Assembly: GCA_964617105.1 (NCBI GenBank)
Contig: CAZTWC010000181.1
Coordinates: forward strand, 1 to 7,403
Direction: 5' to 3'
Source: CAZTWC01 sp964617105 [NCBI: uncultured Myxococcia bacterium]
GTDB lineage: Bacteria; CAZTWC01
Length of the DNA: 7,403 bases
A program made the position numbers and the translations under genes. A model generated the notes under the pieces. That model had not been told where the DNA came from. It searched no databases and worked only from the letters and a program-made list of their open reading frames with translations. Positions 1-5,006 of this stretch are shown here, piece by piece (within the stretch, counting starts at the first letter, position 1; every line of letters begins with the position of its first letter).

Positions 1-52
1 AGCGGTTCTGGCCATATTTTTGGAGGTGCAGGATGGGCAAAGGCTTTTGGCT

Positions 53-634
53 TTAGTCTGCCCCTTTAAAATAGGGGGCCAGCGGAGAGATCAGGTGTAA
101 TTGAATCGGCCATTGACGCAATTGTGAGGGACGTGTCCCCTGGTTATCTACTTCTTTACCTTCATCCTGTGATGATTTATTGGCAGAGAAATCGATCATC
201 CTGGCTCCCGGGCAACCCGCATGACCATGGCCGTGACTATGCTTTGATCCACTATCTTTGGCAATGGTATCCTGACCAAAATTATCAGGAACTTCGATTT
301 GGTTATCCTGCAAATATTGGGTAGCCTCCTGCAAAAAATCCTGCTGATCATGTTCCTGCAAATGCTGTAAATGAGCCTTCATTACATTGACACCCCCTTT
401 GACCACGTTTTTCATCACTTTTCTCTCATCGTACGGCTCTGCCTCTCTCTCTTCAATGGTAATGGCGCCCTCAGGACAGTGACCCAGACAGGCACCCAGA
501 CCATCACAAAAAAGATCGCTTATCAACCGGGCTTTGCCATCAATAATCTGAATGGCTCCTTCTGGACAATTGGGGATACACTCTTCACAGCCGGTGCAGG
601 CATCTTCATCAATAGTAATTATTTTTCGTTTCAT
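53..634 (-). CDS. Ferredoxin-like Fe-S protein, apparently C-terminally truncated
   Basis: A 193-residue Fe-S protein, probably a cytoplasmic electron carrier; its partner is unknown. The first cluster motif is complete (C13, C16, C19, C23, then Pro, spaced C-x2-C-x2-C-x3-CP). The second (C43, C49, C53-P) lacks the usual cysteine at position 46, which is Leu. It may therefore hold a 3Fe or atypical cluster, although from memory the 'CDGLGAC' form is normal in this family. Residues 131-143 form a His/Gly-rich stretch (H132, H134, H136, H138, C141) that looks like a metal site. The start at 634 is chosen over an in-frame Met at 670 because AAAGGAG lies 6-7 bases before it, and a promoter at 680-708 would begin transcription about at 670. 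I recall family members running on past 'QWPIQLHL..PYF..AD' for another 70-90 residues; here a TAA follows directly. The gene may therefore be inactive or shortened. Family identity is well supported; truncation is recalled, not computed. Confidence 0.82.
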   Translation of the reverse strand: MKRKIITIDEDACTGCEECIPNCPEGAIQIIDGKARLISDLFCDGLGACLGHCPEGAITIEEREAEPYDERKVMKNVVKGGVNVMKAHLQHLQEHDQQDFLQEATQYLQDNQIEVPDNFGQDTIAKDSGSKHSHGHGHAGCPGARMIDFSANKSSQDEGKEVDNQGTRPSQLRQWPIQLHLISPLAPYFKGAD

Positions 635-679
635 ACGATCTCCTTTTGATGTAAAAATCGTTATAGGCATTCTGGTACC

Positions 680-708
680 AATACAGCCATTGGCGGAGTT
701 TTTGTCAA
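680..708 (-). promoter_or_regulatory. Promoter of the ferredoxin gene
   Basis: On the minus strand a perfect TTGACA (plus 703-708) is followed after exactly 17 bases by TGTATT (plus 680-685), a 4-of-6 match to TATAAT. Predicted initiation is near 673, giving a leader of about 40 bases ahead of the start at 634. The -10 is mediocre, but the consensus -35 and ideal spacing support it. Confidence 0.55.
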
Positions 709-722
709 GAGAATTGCCATAC

Positions 723-740
723 GAGCATTTCGAAATGTTC
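723..740. promoter_or_regulatory. Palindromic operator candidate upstream of the toxin-antitoxin operon
   Basis: CATTTCGAAATG at 726-737 is a perfect 12-bp palindrome. It extends to an 18-bp imperfect one (723-740) with one G/T mismatch. It lies about 25 bases upstream of the extended -10, in the intergenic region shared with the divergent ferredoxin gene. Ribbon-helix-helix antitoxins commonly bind short inverted repeats near their own promoter, so this is a reasonable operator guess, but binding is inferred only. Confidence 0.35.
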
Positions 741-761
741 TTTTTTGCTTGCCATTTACTA

Positions 762-790
762 TGGTATGATGTAACGTAGTACTAGAGGTG
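762..790 (+). promoter_or_regulatory. Extended -10 promoter and RBS of the toxin-antitoxin operon
   Basis: TGGTATGAT at 762-770 is an extended -10 (TGn plus a 5-of-6 match to TATAAT). No good -35 lies at 17 bases; the nearest, TTTTGC at 743-748, is weak. AGAGGTG at 784-790 is the ribosome binding site, 5 bases before the ATG at 796. TAGTACTA (777-784), a perfect 8-bp palindrome, lies between the predicted start of transcription and this site. CCAT-N5-ATGG (752-764) abuts the -10. Either could be part of an autoregulatory operator. Confidence 0.5.
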
Positions 791-795
791 AAATT

Positions 796-1038
796 ATGAG
801 CAGAGCGAAAATTGCTATCACAATTGACCAGGGTTTATTGCATCGCTTAGATTTCCTGGTCAAGTCACAAATATTTGCAAATCGTAGCAGAGCCATTCAA
901 GAAGCCATTACCGAAAAATTGGACAGGATTGAAATGAGCCGATTGGCTAATGAGTGCAAAAAATTAGACCCAAAATTTGAACAAAAATTAGCGGAAGAAG
1001 GTTTTTGTGCTGAGGACGATGAATGGCCAAATTACTAA
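796..1038 (+). CDS. Ribbon-helix-helix (CopG-type) antitoxin of a MazF module
   Basis: An 80-residue antitoxin expected to neutralise the MazF encoded next to it and to repress their shared promoter. Residues 4-11 (AKIAITID) form the DNA-contacting beta strand of a ribbon-helix-helix dimer, followed by helix A (about 14-24) and helix B starting at the typical 'NRSRAIQEAI' (29-38). The C-terminal half (about 46-80) is charged and ends in 'EDDEWPNY', the acidic/aromatic type of tail that in such modules lies across the toxin. The start is fixed by AGAGGTG 5 bases upstream. It overlaps the toxin gene by 16 bases, so translation is probably coupled, with the antitoxin made first as usual. This antitoxin fold differs from the AbrB-like MazE of E. 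coli; RHH-MazF pairs are nevertheless well known (for example the Bacillus EndoAI type). Confidence 0.9.
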   Translation: MSRAKIAITIDQGLLHRLDFLVKSQIFANRSRAIQEAITEKLDRIEMSRLANECKKLDPKFEQKLAEEGFCAEDDEWPNY

Positions 1039-1370
1039 GGATATTAAGAGGTGATATATTTTGGGCTGATCTGAGTCCAACCATTGGACATGAACAGGCC
1101 GGTAATCGACCGGTTTTGATTTTAAGTCATGAGGTTTTCAACAAGCGATCAGGGACAGTGATTGCCACTGCCATTACAAGCCAACCCCAAAGAGCCGGAT
1201 TTCCTTTAACTCTTGAATTGCAACAATCAAATCTTCCTAAACGCTCATGGGTTAAAATCAGTCAAATTCGCACGTTATCGATAAAACGCCTTAGAAATAA
1301 ACTTGGAATAGCAAAACCAGAAGAGATAAATCTAATCGTAGAAGGATTGAACGAAATTATTGGAAAATAA
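1023..1370 (+). CDS. mazF: MazF/PemK-family mRNA interferase toxin
   Basis: A 115-residue toxin of normal family length, expected to cut single-stranded mRNA at a short sequence when its antitoxin is degraded, causing growth arrest. The N-terminal signature 'RGDIFWADLSP' (9-19) leads into 'GHEQAGNRPVLIL' (22-34). R29 aligns with catalytic Arg25, and T52 in 'AITS' with catalytic Thr48, of B. subtilis MazF, so the active site looks intact. 'RSWVKISQIRTL' further on matches the conserved strand with the QIRT-like motif. The start at 1023 has GAGGA (1012-1016) 6 bases upstream, inside the antitoxin gene. The cleavage sequence cannot be predicted from this. No terminator is visible in the 64 bases before the next gene, so read-through into the transporter genes is possible. 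Confidence 0.93.
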   Translation: MAKLLRILRGDIFWADLSPTIGHEQAGNRPVLILSHEVFNKRSGTVIATAITSQPQRAGFPLTLELQQSNLPKRSWVKISQIRTLSIKRLRNKLGIAKPEEINLIVEGLNEIIGK

Positions 1371-1434
1371 ACCCTCAATCCCGTTTTCGAATTTGATACA
1401 GTGGAATTTCGGATAGTCAGGATAGCAAATATCC

Positions 1435-2100
1435 ATGCAAATCTCTCTAAACAAGATAACCATCGAGATAAATGGTCAACCGATCCTAAGAGAGTTTTCC
1501 CTGCAGGTTAATAGTGGTGAGCATCTGGTGCTGACCGGGAAATCAGGAGTTGGTAAATCTACTGTTTTACGGGCGATTTTGGGATTTATCATTCCGGTTG
1601 AGGGAAGCATAACCCTGTATGGAATTAAACTTGACGGTGATACAATCTGGCAAATCAGGAAAAAAATCGCCTATGTGCCCCAGGAAGCAGATTTGGGAGA
1701 AGGTAAGGTTAATGAGGCCATCTATTTTCCCTTTTCCCTGAAAGCCAATCAAAAAAATAAACCCACCGCTGACAGAGTTAACTCCCTGCTCGATACATTT
1801 GATCTATCGCCAAATCTTTTGGGTAAGAATCTCTCCTCCCTCTCATCTGGAGAAAGACAGCGCCTGGCAATAATTGTGGCTATTTTACAAAATCGCCCCC
1901 TGTTTTTATTGGATGAGATCACCTCTCATCTTGACAGGGAAAATAAATTACGGGTTTCACGCTACTTTGAACAATCCAATGATAGGACAATTATCAGTGT
2001 CAGCCACGATCCTTTCCAAATGGAGATGGCGGATAGGATTGTTCACATCGAAAAATCCCACCAGGTTCCGACTACAACTCTTATGGGAGAGATAAAATGA
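1435..2100 (+). CDS. fetA: ABC transporter ATP-binding protein, FetA (YbbL) type
   Basis: A 221-residue cytoplasmic ATPase that should power the membrane protein encoded next to it. In E. coli FetAB is a putative iron exporter that lowers oxidative stress from excess iron. All nucleotide-binding motifs are present: Walker A GKSGVGKST (35-43), Q-loop glutamine Q83 in 'YVPQ', signature LSSGE (136-140), Walker B 'PLFLLDE' (155-161) with catalytic E161, D-loop 'SHLD' (164-167) and switch histidine H190 in 'SVSHD'. Length matches E. coli YbbL (about 225). The ribosome binding site is poor: AGGA (1419-1422) lies 12 bases from the ATG, but the reading 'MQISLNKITIEINGQPIL' is a normal ABC start. The stop overlaps the start of the permease gene (ATGA at 2097-2100). 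Identification as FetA rests mainly on that partner. Confidence 0.88.
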   Translation: MQISLNKITIEINGQPILREFSLQVNSGEHLVLTGKSGVGKSTVLRAILGFIIPVEGSITLYGIKLDGDTIWQIRKKIAYVPQEADLGEGKVNEAIYFPFSLKANQKNKPTADRVNSLLDTFDLSPNLLGKNLSSLSSGERQRLAIIVAILQNRPLFLLDEITSHLDRENKLRVSRYFEQSNDRTIISVSHDPFQMEMADRIVHIEKSHQVPTTTLMGEIK

Positions 2101-2891
2101 CCGCGGCAGTAATAGAGATCTCCATCTATAATTTGGCATTGGGTTATCTACTGCTTTTAATCCCTATTGGCCTGGCTATCTATTTGGGGATAAACATCTT
2201 AGCAACAACTATTATCTCTGTTTTGCGAATGACTTTTCAATTGCTTTTTGTGGGATTTTATCTGCATATTGTCTTTGAACGAAATTTGTGGTGGCTTAAT
2301 CTTCTCTGGCTATTATTAATGCTTATTGTCGCCGATTTGACGGTAATAAAAGGAACAAAACTGGCACTGAAAAAATTTATATTGCCACTTTTTCCGGCCA
2401 TCTTAGTGGGAACCAGCCTGCCGCTTCTCTATTTTACCGGCATAATACTCAGGTTGCCAAATCTTTTGGAAGCGCAATATTTCATCCCCATCGGCGGTAT
2501 GATCATGGGTAACTGCCTGAGAGCCGATATTATCGGCATCAGCAACTTCTATCAGAGTATCAGAAAAAATGAGAAGAATTATCTCTATAATTTAGCCCTG
2601 GGAGCCACCCTCTGGGAGAGTGTCACCCCCTATCTGCGGCAGGCATACTACCAATCTTTGGCCCCAACTATAGCTACTCTGGCCACCATAGGCCTCGTTT
2701 CCCTGCCCGGGATGATGACCGGTATCATTATGGCCGGTGCCAATCCCATGACTGCCATCAAATATCAGATCGCTATTATGCTGGCTATTTTTGTAAGTAC
2801 TGCCATAACCGTATTTATCACTCTGCTCCTGACTATCAAAGCCAACTTTAATCAATATGGGATTATGGACGAACAGGTTTTCAGGGATTAG
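2097..2891 (+). CDS. fetB: ABC transporter permease, FetB (YbbM, UPF0014) family
   Basis: A 264-residue polytopic inner-membrane protein, the transmembrane half of the FetAB-type exporter (iron in E. coli; the substrate here is inferred). About seven hydrophobic segments are visible, near 11-33, 35-60, 65-83, 95-118, 128-150, 188-213 and 222-247. Family-defining stretches include 'VLRMTFQLLFVGF' (42-54), 'IPIGGMIMGN' (130-139), 'LALGAT' (166-171), 'GLVSLPGMMTG' (199-209) and 'AIKYQI' (220-225). These align closely with my recollection of E. coli YbbM ('VGLVSLPGMMSG', 'AIKYQI'). Length is near the E. coli protein (259). The ATG overlaps the fetA stop by 4 bases, so translation is coupled. No substrate-binding protein gene lies nearby, as expected for this exporter type. 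Confidence 0.92.
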   Translation: MTAAVIEISIYNLALGYLLLLIPIGLAIYLGINILATTIISVLRMTFQLLFVGFYLHIVFERNLWWLNLLWLLLMLIVADLTVIKGTKLALKKFILPLFPAILVGTSLPLLYFTGIILRLPNLLEAQYFIPIGGMIMGNCLRADIIGISNFYQSIRKNEKNYLYNLALGATLWESVTPYLRQAYYQSLAPTIATLATIGLVSLPGMMTGIIMAGANPMTAIKYQIAIMLAIFVSTAITVFITLLLTIKANFNQYGIMDEQVFRD

Positions 2892-3001
2892 TCAAGTGAG
2901 ATTGCTATGAATCATTTTTTGGGTCTTTTACTGGGTAGATTATTCACAATAGAATTTGATAAAATATTCGAACTATGGGATATTAACAATAGATAAATAG
3001 C

Positions 3002-3061
3002 GCCCCTGGCAGTAAGTGCTTTATACCATTGCTTAAAGTGCCGAACCCTGGGGCTTTTTTT
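3002..3061 (+). terminator. Rho-independent terminator after fetAB
   Basis: Arms 3002-3009 (GCCCCTGG) and 3047-3054 (CCTGGGGC) pair in seven of eight positions with one T-T mismatch, followed by seven T (3055-3061). The 37-base loop can fold further (CTTTA 3019-3023 with TAAAG 3034-3038, and GGCA 3008-3011 with TGCC 3039-3042 as an alternative). It lies 110 bases after the fetB stop and most likely ends that transcript. The large, foldable loop is unusual for a simple terminator and leaves room for an RNA element. Confidence 0.72.
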
Positions 3062-3105
3062 CAGGGAGACAAACTTTGGTCGGGACGATTGAGTAAAACC
3101 GCAGG

Positions 3106-3122
3106 CGCAGCAAATTGCTGCG
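3106..3122. repeat. 17-base perfect palindrome
   Basis: CGCAGCAA and TTGCTGCG flank a single A, an 8-bp perfect inverted repeat. It lies 45 bases past the fetAB terminator and about 120 bases before fic. With a one-base centre it is better suited to protein binding or cruciform extrusion than to an RNA hairpin with a normal loop. Confidence 0.6.
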
Positions 3123-3241
3123 TTGAGGATTTTGCGATTGAGGAACGGCCGAAGATGGCCCGAAAATGGGATGCGAAAATGTGAAGTTATTTTTGTGTGA
3201 GCCCTAAGTATGTTAACAAAAAGTAATAACAGGTGCAGGAT

Positions 3242-4357
3242 ATGAATCCATATATTCCCGACAAATTACCAATAACCAATTTGGATTACCAATTTCTTTT
3301 AGGTTTAGTAGGAAATGCCAATGCCGAACTTGCCCGTTATGATGGTTTGTTACAGGGAATTCCTAACCCGGCTGTCATGTTGTCACCGTTAACTACACAA
3401 GAGGCAGTATTATCTTCAAAAATTGAAGGTACCCAAGCAACAGTTGATGAGGTATTGGAACATGAAGCGGGGATGGTTAAAGAGGGGGAAAAATTTAAAG
3501 ATATCCAGGAAATATCCAATTATCGCCAAGCGCTTATTCTCGCCTCGGAGCATTTGCGTGATTATCCGATTCGTCTAGGTTTTATCCGTGAATTACATAA
3601 AATTCTACTTAACTCTGTTCGTGGACAGAACAAAACTCCAGGTGAATTCAGAAATGACCAAAACTGGATTGGTTCAAAAGGATGCGCTATTGAAGAGGCA
3701 TTATTTATTCCTCCAGACCCTGTTTGTATGCCCGATTTTCTTAGAGACTGGGAAAACTATATCGAATCTGATGACATTGATTTTTTATTGCAAACAGCAA
3801 TAGTACATGCTCAGTTTGAACTTATCCATCCATTTAAAGATGGTAACGGTCGTATTGGACGTATTTTGATCCCACTGTTTTTATTTTTCAAGGAAAAACT
3901 ATCACAACCAATGTTTTACCTTAGTGAATATCTGGAAGCGAATCGTGATGAATATTATCTACGGTTAAGGAAAATATCCGAAGAACAGGACTGGGATGGC
4001 TGGATTACTTTTTTTCTACAAGCAATAATTGTTCAAGCAAAAGAAAATTGCAAACGGGTGAAAGCCATAATGTCTTTGTATGACAATATGAAAAGTGAGA
4101 TAGGCAAGATAACCCATTCACAGTATTCTGTCTATCTACTTGATGTGATTTTCAATAAACCTGTTTTCAAAACATCAGATTGTGCAAGTTTAATGAAGAA
4201 AGAGTATAATATTCACAACCAAACAACTTCGGGACTATTGCGTCAACTTAAAAAGGCCGGAATTTTAAAAGAGATTCAAGGTAGTAGTGGTCGAAGAGCA
4301 GCCATTCTTTGTTTTCCTAAATTAATAAATTTGGCAGAAGGGCGGAAAGTTTTGTAA
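3242..4357 (+). CDS. Fic-family protein adenylyltransferase, self-inhibited class II, with winged helix
   Basis: A 371-residue enzyme that should transfer AMP from ATP to hydroxyl groups of target proteins. The active-site motif HPFKDGNGRIGR (196-207) is intact, including catalytic H196 and the phosphate-binding loop. An inhibitory-helix motif, S58-x3-E62-G63 (SSKIEG), lies N-terminal to the core; such a helix uses its Glu to block productive ATP binding. This defines class II Fic, the layout of Shewanella SoFic, which is about the same length. An N-terminal Fic_N-type segment covers about 1-90. The C-terminus (about 295-360) looks like a winged helix ('SGLLRQLKKAGILKEI'), suggesting DNA or protein recognition. 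I prefer the ATG at 3242 to the GTG at 3233: AGG (3231-3233) is 8 bases ahead of the ATG, and 'MNPYIPDKLP' is a typical family start. No separate antitoxin gene is adjacent, consistent with built-in inhibition. The target is unknown. Confidence 0.93.
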   Translation: MNPYIPDKLPITNLDYQFLLGLVGNANAELARYDGLLQGIPNPAVMLSPLTTQEAVLSSKIEGTQATVDEVLEHEAGMVKEGEKFKDIQEISNYRQALILASEHLRDYPIRLGFIRELHKILLNSVRGQNKTPGEFRNDQNWIGSKGCAIEEALFIPPDPVCMPDFLRDWENYIESDDIDFLLQTAIVHAQFELIHPFKDGNGRIGRILIPLFLFFKEKLSQPMFYLSEYLEANRDEYYLRLRKISEEQDWDGWITFFLQAIIVQAKENCKRVKAIMSLYDNMKSEIGKITHSQYSVYLLDVIFNKPVFKTSDCASLMKKEYNIHNQTTSGLLRQLKKAGILKEIQGSSGRRAAILCFPKLINLAEGRKVL

Positions 4358-4361
4358 AAAT

Positions 4362-4457
4362 TTTGTTGAGTCTGTATGTGCAACAAAGCACTTTGTTGAG
4401 CCCATATTGCACATTGCGCTCAGCAAGGTGCTTTGTTTAGTCTTTAGGCTCAACAAA
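4362..4457 (+). repeat. Large two-stem palindrome just downstream of fic
   Basis: The outer arms are 4362-4373 and 4446-4457 (12 bp, one G-T). The inner arms are 4382-4401 and 4418-4437 (20 bp, two G-T), with a 16-base loop. Two 8-base unpaired stretches (4374-4381 and 4438-4445) separate the stems. All three imperfect pairs are U-G when read as plus-strand RNA, so the plus transcript would pair throughout both stems. The structure starts 4 bases after the fic stop codon and has no T tract after it. It could be a 3' end stabiliser, an RNA regulatory element or a palindromic mobile element (REP or MITE-like). Confidence 0.7.
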
Positions 4458-4487
4458 GGTTAGATGTTGATGACTTTGATTGAAATT

Positions 4488-4849
4488 TTACGATTTGCAC
4501 TGCATTGAAGATTTTAGACAAGATCGCAGGTTTCTTTCGCTGATACTGCAATGATGACCATTTTTACCACCAGTCTCAATTGCAATAACAACCTCCTCCG
4601 GCAGCAAAAGAAGTTTCATAATCTGAGTCACCCGGGCCCGGGTTAAGCCGCGGGTTCTAGCTATCTCAGCCTGGCTGGCAACCTGGCCGGTATCCAGGAG
4701 CATTTTGAATTCTCTGGCCAGGCGGAGGTGCTCGACAATTTTTGACGGCCTATTTGCTCTATGCGGCGAGGTCGGTTTGACTTTTTTGGCTTTCTTGGTA
4801 GAATTGCATGTGGCAGAACCAGTTTTTTTTCACCGGTTTGAGTCGTGAC
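4488..4849 (-). pseudogene. Broken helix-turn-helix protein gene, recombinase-associated type
   Basis: The minus strand reads 'RPSKIVEHLRLAREFK', 'MLLDTGQVASQAEIAR' and 'GLTRARVTQIMKLLLLPEEV' in one frame, a clear helix-turn-helix with a preceding helix. I recall this pattern from small proteins found next to serine recombinases; that link is memory only. The frame is open from 4829 to the stop at 4488 (113 codons), but its only ATG (4703) lies inside the conserved part, and a TGA sits at 4830-4832 in front. A second frame, open from 4849 (after a TAA at 4850-4852), reads 'TQTGEKKLVLPHAILPRKP' and then 'KKSNRPRR', which looks like a plausible N-terminus that shifts into the first frame near 4750-4760. 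No start codon precedes it. I infer a frameshifted, start-less remnant. The run of eight A (minus strand, 4823-4830) is a possible indel or sequencing-error site. Confidence 0.6.
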
Positions 4850-5006
4850 TTAAGCTTGAATGGTATCCTATTCTAATTCCATGGCAGGCTTCATTTGGAT
4901 AAGCCTTAATGGTGCAGCGATTTTCTACTAAATATCTATGAATGGGCATCAAGGAGGGATGGTCCATTTACAAGACCTTAACGTCTACAAAAAAGTGGTT
5001 ACGTGA

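Larger units (their letters stand above)
2892..3241 (+). other. Non-coding region between fetB and fic with structured repeats
   Basis: About 350 bases without a convincing gene. A 29-codon frame (2907-2996) has only a weak ribosome site and is probably chance. After the terminator (3002-3061) come a perfect 17-base palindrome (3106-3122: arms CGCAGCAA/TTGCTGCG around one A), a small GGCC-N6-GGCC hairpin (3147-3160), and two adjacent 13-base copies of CGAAAATGnGAnG (3161-3173 and 3174-3186, 11 of 13 identical). TTGAG occurs three times (near 3090, 3123 and 3139). I find no convincing promoter for fic here. The block resembles a dispersed repeat or a structured leader; I cannot tell which. Confidence 0.5.

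Noticed and set aside
1-69. Open plus-strand frame of 22 codons ending at a TAA (67-69).
   Set aside because: Too short and cut by the window edge; I recognise no family. Kept only as context for the ferredoxin break.
2907-2996. 29-codon plus-strand frame starting at ATG 2907.
   Set aside because: Weak ribosome site, no recognisable motif, AT-rich spacer before a terminator.
4362-4457. CRISPR-like repetition of TTTGTTGAG words.
   Set aside because: The copies are in opposite orientations with irregular spacing, forming stems rather than a direct-repeat array; no cas genes are present.
4630-4643. Perfect 14-bp palindrome ACCCGGGCCCGGGT.
   Set aside because: It falls inside the helix-turn-helix coding stretch, where the codons for Thr-Arg-Ala-Arg-Val explain it.
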